Shown: positions 14,754-25,200 of the stretch, piece by piece
How the letters are laid out: each line of letters opens with the position of its first letter
Position numbering within the stretch: position 1 is the first letter of the stretch
From: Bacteroidota bacterium
Lineage (GTDB): Bacteria > Bacteroidota > Bacteroidia > Chitinophagales > Chitinophagaceae
Length of the DNA stretch: 42,765 nt
Assembly (NCBI GenBank): GCA_023418315.1
Contig: JAEZZY010000063.1
Span: 1-42,765 of the forward strand
Direction: 5' to 3'
Made by a program: the position numbers and the translations under genes
The notes under the pieces: model-generated
The model's input: the letters and a program-made list of their open reading frames with translations, nothing else
Database searches by the model: none
Told to the model about the DNA's origin: nothing

Positions 14754-16793
14754 ATGGCTCATACAAAAAAGAACAGGAAGAAAAAAACGACGGCTGCCCC
14801 TAAGCTCCTCACAGGAAGAATAGAGATAACCAAAAAAGGGATGGCCTTCGTAACCGTAGAAGGATTGGAAAGAGATGTAATCATCAAACACGGCTATGTA
14901 GGCACGGCTTTAGACGGAGATGAAGTAAAAATTGAAATCACCAATACCACCGCCAAACGGGGCGGGCGCATGGAAGGAGCCGTGCGCGAAGTAGTGCGCC
15001 GCAAACAAACGGAATTTACCGGCAAGCTGGAGGTGCATCCGCATTTTGCTTTTTTAATACCCGACAAACCCAATATGCCGGTGGATATTTTTGTGCCTCT
15101 GCATTTGCTGAACGGTGCCAAAAACGGCGACCACACCGTAGTGCGCATTGTGGAATGGAATGAAAAATCCAAAAATCCGGTAGGCGAGGTCATCAGCATC
15201 CTTACCCACGAAAGCAGCAATGAAATAGCCATGCAGAGCATTCTTATCGAAAACGGTTTTCCGCTCAGCTTTCCCGATGAGGTGATGGAAGAAGCGGCAC
15301 GCTACCCCGAAGGCATTGATCCCAACGAGCTGCAACAGCGCAAAGATTTTCGCCAAACGCTCACGCTCACCATTGACCCTATAGATGCCAAAGATTTTGA
15401 CGATGCCATCTCCCTGAAAAAATTAGACGGCGATTATTATGAAGTAGGCGTGCATATAGCCGATGTAGCGCACTATATGCAGAAGGGCAGCGCCTTGGAT
15501 AATGAAGCCTATAAACGCGCCACAAGCGTGTACCTGCCGGACAGGGTTTTGCCCATGCTGCCGGAGCGGCTTTCCAATGAACTGTGTTCCCTAAGACCCA
15601 ACGAAGAAAAATATACCTTTTCCGCAGTTTTTGAACTGACGACGGAAGGAAAAATCCGTAACTACTGGCTGGGTAGAACGATCATCAAATCGCAACGAAG
15701 ATTTACCTATGAAGAAGTGCAGGAAATGATAGAAGGTGCCGGCGGCGATTATAAAAAAGAACTGATGTTGCTGAATACCCTTTCGCAAAACCTACGCAAA
15801 GCACGCTTCAAAAACGGGGCGATTAATTTTTCTTCTCAGGAAGTGCGATTTAAACTGGATGAAAAAGCGGTACCCATAGGCATTGTCGTAAAAGAAAGCA
15901 AAGAAGCACACCAACTGATAGAGGAGCTGATGCTGCTTGCCAATAAAACCGTGGCAGAGCATATTTCAAAAATACAAGTGAAGGACAAGCCGTTGCCCTT
16001 TCCGTACCGGGTGCATGATGTGCCGGTGGAAGAAAAATTGCGCATCTTCGCTGTATTTGCCGCTAAGTTCGGTATCAAATTCGACCTCAACTCACCGGAT
16101 AAAATACGCAACTCCTTTAATGAAATGCTGGAAAAAGTGCAGGGAAAAGCCGAGCAACACGTATTGGAGAGCCTCGGCATCCGCACCATGTCCAAAGCAG
16201 TTTATACCACCGACAATATAGGACACTATGGGTTGGGATTTGACGATTATTGTCATTTTACCTCACCCATTCGCCGCTACCCCGATGTGATGGTGCACCG
16301 TATCTTGCAGGAAGTGCTGACCCATCAAATCACTCCTATAAAACATCTGGAGCAACAATGCCGCCATTGCAGTGATATGGAACGCAAAGCCATGGAAGCC
16401 GAGCGCAGCGCCAATAAATACAAGCAGGTGGAATATATGCAGCAATATATAGGCGATGAATTTGACGCGGTTATCAGCGGGGTGTCGGGCTTCGGCTTCT
16501 GGGCGGAAACGGTAGCCACCAAATGCGAAGGAATGGTTTCCATCAGCGAACTGCGGGAGCTGGATGAATTTGAACTCATCGAATCGGAATATGCCCTCGT
16601 GGGCAAACACACGGGCTTGCGCTTTCGCATGGGCGATAAAGTAAAAGTGCAAATAGCCGCTGCCAATCTGGAAAAACGGATTATAGACTTCGCATTGAAA
16701 GAAGTAACAAGCCCACAGCAAGCTACTGGACAGAAAAAAACGAAAACCGCTACTTTAGCAGCACCGAAGAAAACCACCAAACGAAAAAAATAA
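14754..16793 (+). CDS. rnr: Ribonuclease R (3'-5' exoribonuclease, RNB family)
   Basis: This 679-residue enzyme has an N-terminal cold-shock OB region, a second CSD, and the catalytic RNB domain with D-P-I-D-A-K-D-F-D-D-A-I-S-L supplying the metal-binding aspartates. A C-terminal S1 domain (F-D-A-V-I-S-G-V-S-G-F-G-F-W) and a Lys-rich tail follow. RNase R degrades structured RNA from the 3' end and needs no separate helicase. The frame extends upstream to 14655, but ATG 14754 starts the expected basic N-terminus (M-A-H-T-K-K-N) just after the promoter element. The next gene begins 4 bp after its stop, so the two are likely co-transcribed. Confidence 0.94.
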   Translation: MAHTKKNRKKKTTAAPKLLTGRIEITKKGMAFVTVEGLERDVIIKHGYVGTALDGDEVKIEITNTTAKRGGRMEGAVREVVRRKQTEFTGKLEVHPHFAFLIPDKPNMPVDIFVPLHLLNGAKNGDHTVVRIVEWNEKSKNPVGEVISILTHESSNEIAMQSILIENGFPLSFPDEVMEEAARYPEGIDPNELQQRKDFRQTLTLTIDPIDAKDFDDAISLKKLDGDYYEVGVHIADVAHYMQKGSALDNEAYKRATSVYLPDRVLPMLPERLSNELCSLRPNEEKYTFSAVFELTTEGKIRNYWLGRTIIKSQRRFTYEEVQEMIEGAGGDYKKELMLLNTLSQNLRKARFKNGAINFSSQEVRFKLDEKAVPIGIVVKESKEAHQLIEELMLLANKTVAEHISKIQVKDKPLPFPYRVHDVPVEEKLRIFAVFAAKFGIKFDLNSPDKIRNSFNEMLEKVQGKAEQHVLESLGIRTMSKAVYTTDNIGHYGLGFDDYCHFTSPIRRYPDVMVHRILQEVLTHQITPIKHLEQQCRHCSDMERKAMEAERSANKYKQVEYMQQYIGDEFDAVISGVSGFGFWAETVATKCEGMVSISELRELDEFELIESEYALVGKHTGLRFRMGDKVKVQIAAANLEKRIIDFALKEVTSPQQATGQKKTKTATLAAPKKTTKRKK

Positions 16794-16796
16794 TTC

Positions 16797-17762
16797 ATGC
16801 ACAGTTTTACCGAATTAGTCAGTTTGTTTGAAGAACGCCTGCATCAACATAGTCCCTTCCCTACCCGATTGCCCTCGCTGTATGAACCTTGTCATTATTT
16901 TTTAGGCATAGGCGGCAAGCGAGTGCGCCCGGTGATCTGCCTGATGGCAAACGAGGTTTTCGGAGATATATCGGAAGATGCGTGGCACGCGGCTATGGGC
17001 GTAGAATTTTTTCACAACTTCACCCTTATCCACGATGACATCATGGACCATGCGCCGCTGCGCCGAGGCAAGCAAACCCTGCACGAGCGTAACGGACTTA
17101 CGGCAGGCATTCTTTGCGGCGATGTGGTAAGCATCTATGCCTATACGCATCTGGCAAAGATTAAGAATCATTTGCCGGCCATTTTACACTTATTCAATAC
17201 CACGGCTATACAAGTGTGCGAAGGACAGCAACTGGATATGGATTTTGAAAACCGACAGGAAGTAAGCCTTGATGAATACATTGAAATGATAACCCTGAAA
17301 ACTTCGGTGCTGCTGGCCTGCAGCCTGAAAATGGGCGCTTTGCTGGGCGGCGCTACGGAAAGCAACGCGGGAAAGCTCTATGAATTCGGTAAAAACCTGG
17401 GTATCGCTTTTCAATTGAAAGATGATTATCTGGATGCCTTCGGTGCCAGCGAAAAAACCGGAAAACAAACCGGCGGCGATATTCTTGCCAATAAAAAAAC
17501 CTATCTCGCACTTAGCGCCTACCAACAAGCAAATGCCGAACAACGAGCACAACTGGACCTCTTACAACAAAGCAATAAGGAACAGAAAGTGCAGGAGACC
17601 TTAGCAATTTTCCGCGATACAAAATCGGATGAAGCGTGTAGAAAAGCAATCGCAGATTATTCAGACAAGGCATTTCAGTGTTTGGAAGATGCAGCGGTTT
17701 TGAATAACCGAAAACAGGAATTGAGAAAATTAGCGGAATATTTACTGGAACGGGAGAGTTAG
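16797..17762 (+). CDS. Polyprenyl diphosphate synthase (class I trans-isoprenyl transferase)
   Basis: This 321-residue cytosolic enzyme condenses isopentenyl diphosphate units onto an allylic diphosphate. The first Asp-rich motif is H-D80-D81-I-M-D84 with a following L-R-R-G, and the second is D209-D210-Y-L-D213 in F-Q-L-K-D-D-Y-L-D. G-G-K-R-V-R-P at 39-45 binds diphosphate. The product length (farnesyl, geranylgeranyl or longer) cannot be decided safely from the sequence. The two residues before the first motif are L-I, with F-F-H-N-F further upstream. It begins 4 bp after rnr. Confidence 0.92.
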   Translation: MHSFTELVSLFEERLHQHSPFPTRLPSLYEPCHYFLGIGGKRVRPVICLMANEVFGDISEDAWHAAMGVEFFHNFTLIHDDIMDHAPLRRGKQTLHERNGLTAGILCGDVVSIYAYTHLAKIKNHLPAILHLFNTTAIQVCEGQQLDMDFENRQEVSLDEYIEMITLKTSVLLACSLKMGALLGGATESNAGKLYEFGKNLGIAFQLKDDYLDAFGASEKTGKQTGGDILANKKTYLALSAYQQANAEQRAQLDLLQQSNKEQKVQETLAIFRDTKSDEACRKAIADYSDKAFQCLEDAAVLNNRKQELRKLAEYLLERES

Positions 17763-17768
17763 GAGTTA

Positions 17769-17800
17769 GCAATTGGCAATTGGCAGTTGGCAATTGGCAA
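17769..17800. repeat. 7-bp microsatellite (GCAATTG) upstream of the permease
   Basis: Four tandem 7-bp units (GCAATTG, GCAATTG, GCAGTTG, GCAATTG) and a partial fifth lie between the synthase stop and the permease ATG at 17830. Comparable TTGGCAATTGGC strings occur in intergenic DNA of other Bacteroidota. Copy-number change here could alter the permease leader, but that is speculation. Confidence 0.75.
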
Positions 17801-17829
17801 ATCAACTATTCAACCAATCATCCTCACAA

Positions 17830-19542
17830 ATGCAGAAACAAATTTTTCGTACCAAATCGGTAGCGGATATCATCCAAGAAGCGGAAAGCGGTTTATCGGA
17901 TGCGGAGCGCAAGCCGGAGCAGCTTCGTCGGGTGCTGGGAGTGCGCGATCTTACGTTGATGGGCATTGCCGCCATCGTAGGTGCGGGTATATTTTCCACC
18001 ATAGGCACAGCAAGCTATGACGGCGGTCCGGGTATTATTTTGCTATTTATTTTCGTTACTATAGCCTGCGGTTTTTCTGCGGTTTGTTATGCGGAGTTTG
18101 CGAGCATGGTGCCGGTTTCGGGGAGTGCATATACCTATTCTTATGTAGCCTTCGGCGAGCTGATTGCCTGGATTATCGGTTGGGATTTATTAATGGAATA
18201 CGCCATCGGAAACATAGCCGTAGCCATTTCATGGAGCGATTATTTTACGTCTTTGCTGGATAACGGTTTGCTAATCGGCGGCACTCATTTTCATTATCAT
18301 ATCCCCGATTATCTGACGATGGATTACTGGACGGCTAAAGAACAGCTGAGCGATACCGCCAAAGCTGCATGGATGAGCGCACCACAGATTGGCAGCCTGA
18401 AAATCATCTGCGATATTCCGGCATTCCTCATCACGGCTGTCATCACCTGGATTATTTATATAGGCATTAAAGAATCGAAGAAAACGACGAATGCAATGGT
18501 GTTTTTAAAGATGGGCGTGATCCTGCTGGTGCTTGTTGCCGGAGCCTTTTATGTGCAGCCGGAAAACTGGTCGCCTTTCTTACCCAACGGAATGAGTGGC
18601 GTGCTGGCCGGCACGGCTGCCGTATTCTTTTCCTATATCGGCTTTGATGCCATATCCACCACGGCAGAAGAATGTAAACAACCGCAAAAAGACCTTCCTA
18701 AGGCGATGTTTAATTCCCTCATCATCTGTACGATCGTGTATATCCTCATTGCCCTCACGCTTACGGGAATGGTGAGCTATAAAGAATTAAACCTTGGCGA
18801 TCCGCTGGCGTATGTCTTTCAGGCGAACGACCTGAACTGGTTAGCAGGTATCGTATCTTTTAGCGCCATCATAGCTACGGCAAGTGTGTTGCTGGTATTT
18901 CAATTAGGGCAGCCGCGAATATGGATGAGCATGAGCCGCGACGGATTGCTGCCTCCTATATTCTCCCGCATTCACCCAAAATATGGTACGCCTTCTTTTT
19001 CTACCTTACTTACCGGCTTGGTAGTGGGGATTCCTGCTTTATTTATGAATTTATCGGAGGTGGTAGCGCTTTGCAGCGTAGGAACATTGTTTGCCTTCGT
19101 ATTGGTTTGTGCAGGCATTTTACGGCTCCAACACCGTCCCGACAAACCGCAAAGCCGCTTTAAAACGCCCTATATCAACGGGAAATGGATTGTACCTGCA
19201 TTGTTTATTCTTGCCCTCGTTTGCTTTCAGCAGTTTTCGGAAGCGGGCATAGCGGGCTTATTTTCCATAAACGTACAAGAAGGGAAAACCAGCTGGGATG
19301 CCATCAGCGAAAAAATCCCCTATGTGGCATTCGGGATTTTGTTTCTCATCGTAGCCTTATTGAGTTTTATAAAAAATTATTCGCTGATACCGGTGATGGG
19401 GTTGCTGAGCTGTTCTTATTTGCTTTGCGAATCGGGTGTTAGCAACTGGGAGCGTTTTCTGATATGGCTGGTGATCGGGCTGGTGATTTATTTTTTATAC
19501 GGGGCAAAACACAGCAAGCTGCGGAAAAAAGAAATTAAATAA
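17830..19542 (+). CDS. APC-superfamily amino acid permease (cationic amino acid transporter-like)
   Basis: This 570-residue inner-membrane transporter has a cytosolic N-terminus (S-D-A-E-R-K-P-E-Q-L-R-R-V-L-G) and about 12 to 14 membrane segments. The APC signature G-I-A-A-I-V-G-A-G-I-F-S is in helix 1, and F-F-S-Y-I-G-F-D-A-I-S-T-T-A-E-E is in helix 6 as in CAT-type carriers. The frame opens at 17773, but that part is translated from the 7-bp repeat, so I start at ATG 17830. It overlaps the convergent response regulator gene by 8 bp at the 3' end. Substrate is not certain; CAT-like proteins usually carry basic or neutral amino acids. Confidence 0.9.
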   Translation: MQKQIFRTKSVADIIQEAESGLSDAERKPEQLRRVLGVRDLTLMGIAAIVGAGIFSTIGTASYDGGPGIILLFIFVTIACGFSAVCYAEFASMVPVSGSAYTYSYVAFGELIAWIIGWDLLMEYAIGNIAVAISWSDYFTSLLDNGLLIGGTHFHYHIPDYLTMDYWTAKEQLSDTAKAAWMSAPQIGSLKIICDIPAFLITAVITWIIYIGIKESKKTTNAMVFLKMGVILLVLVAGAFYVQPENWSPFLPNGMSGVLAGTAAVFFSYIGFDAISTTAEECKQPQKDLPKAMFNSLIICTIVYILIALTLTGMVSYKELNLGDPLAYVFQANDLNWLAGIVSFSAIIATASVLLVFQLGQPRIWMSMSRDGLLPPIFSRIHPKYGTPSFSTLLTGLVVGIPALFMNLSEVVALCSVGTLFAFVLVCAGILRLQHRPDKPQSRFKTPYINGKWIVPALFILALVCFQQFSEAGIAGLFSINVQEGKTSWDAISEKIPYVAFGILFLIVALLSFIKNYSLIPVMGLLSCSYLLCESGVSNWERFLIWLVIGLVIYFLYGAKHSKLRKKEIK

Positions 19543-20173
19543 GCCCCAGTTCTATAGCCGCACGAACAAGCCCTACGGAATTTTTTACATCCAGCTTATT
19601 CATGATGCTGAAACGATGATTTTCCACGGTGCGCAAGCTCAGCGAAAGCTTTTCGGCTATTTCGTGATTCGTATATTCTTCCACAATAAGGGCCAATACT
19701 TCTTTCTCTCTTACGGTAAGTTTGGGCAGTAATATTTTTGCGGAGTTTTTGAACTGAAGCATATTGTTGATCATCTGTTCTTTCAAATCCGGCTGAATAT
19801 AGGTTCCTCCTTTATAGACTTCTTTAATGGCATCAACCAATTGTTTCACGTCGGTATTTTTCAAAATATAGCCACTGCATCCGATGCGCATCAGCGATTT
19901 GATATGTGTGGGAGCATCCAGGCTGGTAATGACCAATATTTTTACGGAAGGATAATGTTTATGAATGAGTGTGGCGAGGTCTTTTCCTTTATAATCCTGA
20001 AGCAATAAATCCAAGAGCAGCACATCGGGGCGTTGTGTTTTCAATCCTTCCAGCAGATGCGTGCCTGTGGTGTACGTGCGGGAAACAATGATATCATCGG
20101 TGGTTTCCAGCATGTTCTTTAATCCGTTGATGGCTAAAGGATGGTCGTCAATTATAAATACGCTTATAGGCAT
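19535..20173 (-). CDS. NarL/FixJ-family response regulator paired with the TPR kinase
   Basis: This 212-residue regulator starts M-P-I-S-V-F-I-I-D-D-H-P. Its receiver has D9-D10, phospho-acceptor D55 (V-L-L-L-D-L-L), and K105 (I-L-K-N-T-D). The HTH follows at about 145-205 (L-T-V-R-E-K-E-V-L-A-L, then T-V-E-N-H-R). The frame can be extended to 20212, but ATG 20173 fits the receiver start. It still overlaps the 3' end of the kinase gene by 26 bp (20148-20173), which implies translational coupling and one operon. Its DNA targets are unknown; the divergent giant secreted protein is an obvious candidate by position. Confidence 0.92.
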   Translation of the reverse strand: MPISVFIIDDHPLAINGLKNMLETTDDIIVSRTYTTGTHLLEGLKTQRPDVLLLDLLLQDYKGKDLATLIHKHYPSVKILVITSLDAPTHIKSLMRIGCSGYILKNTDVKQLVDAIKEVYKGGTYIQPDLKEQMINNMLQFKNSAKILLPKLTVREKEVLALIVEEYTNHEIAEKLSLSLRTVENHRFSIMNKLDVKNSVGLVRAAIELGLI

Positions 20174-22127
20174 TTTGCGTAGTATCGGTTGGTTGTAAAT
20201 TTTTTGTTTCAAGTTCTATATAAACGGAGCTGCCCTTAGGTTTATTTTGATATATCTGAAAAACGCCGTTCAGCGATCGGATGCGTTCTCTGATCTGATA
20301 CAGCCCCATTCCTTTGTGCAAAGAAATAACATTCGTATCAAATCCTTTTCCATCGTCTTCTACGGTAAGGCTTATCATGTCGGGTTGATAATTGAATTGT
20401 ACCAGCAGCTTGCCGGCGCCGGAGTGTTTCAATGTGTTTTGCAGCAGTTCCTGCACCATTCGGTAGATCATGAGTTCATACTCCGGGGCTATGGAAGGCA
20501 TGGCGCCATAGGATTGGAAATGAATTTCGGCATCGGTACCTTCTTGCAGTTTTACGCAGAAATAATGCACCGCTTCGGTAAGTCCTTCTTTCAGCAGCAT
20601 ATCTGGCATGAGGTTGTGTGCGGATTTCCGCAGGTCTTTTATGGCTTCATCCAATCCGCCTATGATCTGTTTAATTTTATTGTCGCTGAATAATGTACCT
20701 GATTCATTTAAGGCACTGAGGTTCATTTTTACTGAAGAGAACTGGATCATGATACCGTCGTGCAGCTCCCGTGCAATGCGCACGCGCTCCCGTTCCTCCC
20801 CTTGCATGGTGGCTTTCAGTTGTTCCATTTCTTTTTCGTTTTTGAGGTTGAGGATTTGTAATACCTGTCTTTGCCTGCGTATCCTAAAGATATTTGCCAG
20901 AAGGGCAATGATAAGCAAGGCGAGAATGCTGACGGTAATCAGCCAAAAATTTTTAACGGTGAGCTCGTTTTGCTTTTGTACGAGCAGGAGTTTTTTTTCG
21001 GCTATTTCTTTGTCTTTTTGAGAGGTGCGGTATTTTATTTCCAGTTGTCCGAACGTATGGATTTTCTCTGCGTTCAGGTTGCTATCCGACATGTTAGCCT
21101 GTTCATTTCTGTATTCATAGGCTTGTTTAAAATTCTTCTTGGCTATGTTGATGGCTACCAGTGCGGCATAGCTTTCGTTGATACCTACAAAAGAGTTTAC
21201 AGAACGGGAAAGTTCCAGAGCTTTGAGGTAATATTTTTCTGCTTCGGCATAGTTTTTCAATTGGAGATGGGTTTTGCCCATGCCGCGGTAAGCAGGAGCG
21301 TATGCCAGCTCGGATACGTCTTTTTCCACCTTTAAGGCTTTGCTGTAATAGCGTAGCGCCATAGCGGTATTATGCTCATCGAGATAGGTGTGCCCAACAT
21401 TGCAATAGGTGGTAATTTCGGAAGCCGGGTCATTTACGGTTTTAAAAATCGCTAGTGCTTTATTGCCATAATACCGGATCGAATCAATGTTTTTTTCCTC
21501 ACCGCTATACACGCCGGTATAAGCAGCATATACTTTGGCGAGCATGGCTATATTATCCGTTGCTTTTGCCAGCAGCATAGCCAGATCCAGATAATACCTT
21601 GCCTCCTGCGTTCGTTCCAACGTGGTAAGCCTGCCGCCGAGGTTGCAGTAGATAGATAAAAGCAGTGCTGTATCGCCCACGTTGTATTGTTCAAATTTTG
21701 CAAGGGCTTTATAGTAATAGATGGCTGCGGAGTCAATCACATTCCGGTTGCCATACACAGCGGCGATGTTGTTGTAAAGCAAAACGATTCCTTTAGGGTT
21801 GGTAAGAGCGAGGATATGGGCATAGGGAATGGCGGTATTGTAAAGTTGCAGGCTACGCCGGTAATTTCCCTTATCCATATACATCAACCCCAAATTGATT
21901 AATGCTCTGGCAATGCCCTCTACATAGCGGGTTTCTGTACTGAGGCGGTAGGCGATCCATAAATTTTTGATGGCGCTGTCGGTAGCTACATGGCGCAGCT
22001 CTTTCGTCTGGTTGATCAGTCTTTTTATCTCGGCGGTATCTTTTCCGAAGCTGACGACGGTATTTTCCTGTGCATCGGCCCTATAAAATGCCAGGAAAAC
22101 ATAGCTAAAGAGCAGCAATTTTTTCAT
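20148..22127 (-). CDS. TPR-containing sensor histidine kinase (NarL-type, HisKA_3)
   Basis: This 659-residue kinase has a signal peptide (M-K-K-L-L-L-F-S-Y-V-F-L, ending A-D-A-Q) and a periplasmic region of about seven TPR repeats (residues about 60-350). One membrane span follows at about 393-413, then a short coiled coil, a HisKA_3 dimerisation helix with phospho-acceptor H456 in I-A-R-E-L-H-D-G, and a HATPase with N-T-L-K-H-S-G and D-D-G-K-G-F-D. Such proteins sense an envelope signal through protein-protein contact and phosphorylate a NarL-type regulator, here the overlapping downstream gene. A TATCTTTG promoter element lies 76 bp upstream. Confidence 0.93.
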   Translation of the reverse strand: MKKLLLFSYVFLAFYRADAQENTVVSFGKDTAEIKRLINQTKELRHVATDSAIKNLWIAYRLSTETRYVEGIARALINLGLMYMDKGNYRRSLQLYNTAIPYAHILALTNPKGIVLLYNNIAAVYGNRNVIDSAAIYYYKALAKFEQYNVGDTALLLSIYCNLGGRLTTLERTQEARYYLDLAMLLAKATDNIAMLAKVYAAYTGVYSGEEKNIDSIRYYGNKALAIFKTVNDPASEITTYCNVGHTYLDEHNTAMALRYYSKALKVEKDVSELAYAPAYRGMGKTHLQLKNYAEAEKYYLKALELSRSVNSFVGINESYAALVAINIAKKNFKQAYEYRNEQANMSDSNLNAEKIHTFGQLEIKYRTSQKDKEIAEKKLLLVQKQNELTVKNFWLITVSILALLIIALLANIFRIRRQRQVLQILNLKNEKEMEQLKATMQGEERERVRIARELHDGIMIQFSSVKMNLSALNESGTLFSDNKIKQIIGGLDEAIKDLRKSAHNLMPDMLLKEGLTEAVHYFCVKLQEGTDAEIHFQSYGAMPSIAPEYELMIYRMVQELLQNTLKHSGAGKLLVQFNYQPDMISLTVEDDGKGFDTNVISLHKGMGLYQIRERIRSLNGVFQIYQNKPKGSSVYIELETKNLQPTDTTQNAYKRIYN

Positions 22128-22172
22128 CGGATCAAAATAAGCAAACGGCTAAGTGTTACAATTTAAGTGTTT

Positions 22173-22210
22173 TTACTCAATTTATTTTTTTGAGTAATGC
22201 GCCAAAGATA
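22173..22210 (-). promoter_or_regulatory. Kinase promoter and 5'-leader hairpin
   Basis: On the minus strand TATCTTTG (22210-22203) matches TAnnTTTG exactly. Right where the transcript should begin, TTACTCAA and TTGAGTAA (22173-22180 and 22190-22197) form an 8-bp stem with a 9-nt loop. The hairpin would sit at the 5' end of the kinase mRNA or act as an operator. Confidence 0.5.
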
Positions 22211-22228
22211 ATTAGGTGTGGAAATTAT

Positions 22229-22236
22229 TAATATTG
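22229..22236 (+). promoter_or_regulatory. Weak candidate promoter for the giant secreted protein
   Basis: TAATATTG is one base from TAnnTTTG and lies 54 bp before ATG 22291, in the 163-bp region shared with the divergent kinase. Confidence 0.3.
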
Positions 22237-22290
22237 TATATGGGGAAAGCCGAAAACCGATTCAGAGTAGGCACGAAACAAAACTGACAC

Positions 22291-25200
22291 ATGAAAAAGA
22301 CAATTACATTTTTTCTATGTTGGATGTTGTTTATGAGAATGGATGCAGGAGCGCAAAGCTATAGCATTGTTTCTGCACCTAATGGGGGGCTTCCTCCCGG
22401 CGGGTATGTTACGTCTTATAATACAACATCCGGCACCTTGCTGATGACGGGTCCGCAATCTGCGAACTCCTGGTCATCCGTACAAACCTTGCCGTTTCCA
22501 TTTTATTTTTATGGGAACCTCGTTACCCAGTTTAAAGTAAGCGGTAACGGGGTATTAACCTTTGATGTAAACTCACCCATCCTACCCGGCGCGAATACCA
22601 CCATCCCTACATCATCGCTACCTGACAGCAGTATTGCATTTTTATGGGATGATTTTTCGGCTACAAATAGTGGCGATGCGGTGCGTACACAAACATTCGG
22701 ATCATCTCCCAATCAACAGCAATGGATTTGGTATTACTCCTATAAAATAGGAAATCCGGCGGTAAGCTTTGCTTATTTTGCTTTGGTGCTGGAAGAAGGC
22801 ACGAACAATATTTATATAGTGGATCACTATAACGGTACGCCACTCACCAGCGGCACTACAGTAGGCGTGCAGTTAAATGCAACTACGGGCGTTATGGATG
22901 TTTTATCTCCGTCTGTGATGAGAGGAAGCAACAGCACCGGCACTACGGATGATGATCTCTGGACGCTTACTCCCCTTATTCCCTGCACTACTCCGCCTAA
23001 TCCCGGAACTGTTGTAGCTTCTAACGTTACCCCTTGCCCCAACAGCGCTTTTTTACTTAATCTGCAAAACAACAGCATCGGTAGTGGTCAGTCCTATGAC
23101 TGGGAAATGTCTGCTACGGCGCCCAACTCGTTTTCTTCCGTTAGCGGATCACTATCTGCCCCTACGTATTCTGCCACGGCGCCTTTAAGCCCCGGTGTGT
23201 ATTACTTTCGTTGTAAAGTAGATTGTAATTCCAATGTAGCGTATTCTGATACGATTACGATTACGGTTCCTTCGCAGCTTCCGGGCAATACTTATACCAT
23301 CAATGCCGCTGCACCTTCGAGCAGCACCAATTTTCAATCTTTTACTGAAGCTTCGAACTATATCCGCTGTGGTATTACCGGCCCTATAGTCATCAACGTA
23401 TCTCCCGGTACGTATTTATACGATCATTTCTGGCTGGATAGTATCAATACCAATGCTACGAATACCATTACGGTAAACGGCGGCGGCGCTACGTTGATAG
23501 ACACGGCTACCACCACAGACTATGCGGTGGTGCGGCTGAATAATACAAGCTATGTTACGATTAATAACTTGAACATTATCGCTTCCGGTAGTATTGCCGG
23601 ATTCGGAATGAGCATCACCGCCAACTCCGACTATAATACCATCAGCAATTGTTTTATTCAGACAGACAGTACTTCCACATCGGCGAATTTCTGCGGCATT
23701 GCCATCAGCGGATCTGCCACAGACCAAGGTAGTACCGGCAGTGATTGTGATTATAATACGATAACGGGAAATACGATTATTGGCGGCTCCTACGGGCTTT
23801 CGCTGGTAGGCTCCACCACAGCCGATGTAATGGGAAATATCATTTCCAATAATCATTTCAGGAATTTTTATTCCAGAGGCATTTACATAAACTATGCAGA
23901 TGGCACTTTGATAGAAAGTAATGACCTTACCAGACCGGGCAGAACCAACTCTACCACCACGTATGGCTTTTATCTTTCCAATTGCCAAACCACCTCCATC
24001 AGCAAAAACAAAATTCACAATTTGTTTGACTCGTTCCTTACCAGCACCTCCACATGTTACCCTATATACCTCACCGTTTCTGACGCACCTATAGGAAATG
24101 AAAATATCTTCAGCAACAACCTGATCTATAACATCAACAATAACCAGGGAACGATTTACGGTATTTATAACAACGGATCCGACAATGCCAAATACTACCA
24201 TAATACAGTAGTGCTGGATGACCAAACGGTTACTACCGATGAGGATTCCCGCGGTTTTTATGAAACCGGTACAGTAGCCGGGCTGGAGCTTGTGAACAAT
24301 ATTTTCCATATCACCCGTACAGCAATCGGCACCACAGCTGATGCAGGAAACTATGGTATCTTTCTGAATACCGCTACCAGTTTTGTTTCCAACAATAACA
24401 ACTTCTTTATATCCGGCGCTGCACGCAACCATGTAGGACAAGACGGTAGCGGAAGCGATTGGCAGACCTTGCTCGACTGGCAGACCAATACCTCCCAGGA
24501 TGGCGTTTCGCTTTCCGTAAATCCAACGTTCAACAACAGCGCATCGGGAGATTATACACCCTTCAACGCAGGATTAGACAATATGGGTGCTCCGGTAGCA
24601 GGTATTAGCACGGACATTCTCAATGCCCCCCGGAATGCTTCTACCCCTGACATCGGCGCGTATGAATTTAACGTACCGGTTTGTAATCCTTCAGGGCTGA
24701 TTGCAGGGACATCCTCCGCTTCACCACAACTATTATGTGCCGGCGGTTCGGTAACTTTTGACCTCATCGGAAGCAGTACCGGTGCCGGTATTTCCTTCAC
24801 TTGGCAAAGTGCACCGACAGCTACCGGGCCTTTTACTGCCGTGAGCGCCAGCAGTAGCGCCAGCACCTTTATAACCAATGTCTTTACTTCCGAATATTAC
24901 AGATGCGAAGTAACTTGCGGAAGTACTACCCTATATTCCGACACTATTTTTGTCAATGCCATTCAGCCTTTGGCAGGCAATTATACGATAAACAGCGGCG
25001 CGGCCATCTCCGCTACCAACTTTCAATCTTTTGCAGATCTGGTATCGGCGCTCAATTGTGGCATAGCAGGCCCTGTGGTGGTAGATGTAGTACCGGGCAG
25101 CGGACCTTATAACGAACGAATAGAATTCCCTACCGGAATGGTTACCTCTGCTACCAATACGCTGAGAATAAACGGGCACGGCAACTGGCTCATACACTCC

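Noticed and set aside
17773..17829. Upstream start for the permease
   Set aside because: The added residues are translated from the 7-bp repeat, and the permease family N-terminus starts at 17830.
23416..24441. 341-residue minus-strand ORF within the giant gene
   Set aside because: It is a shadow of repetitive beta-helix coding sequence on the plus strand.
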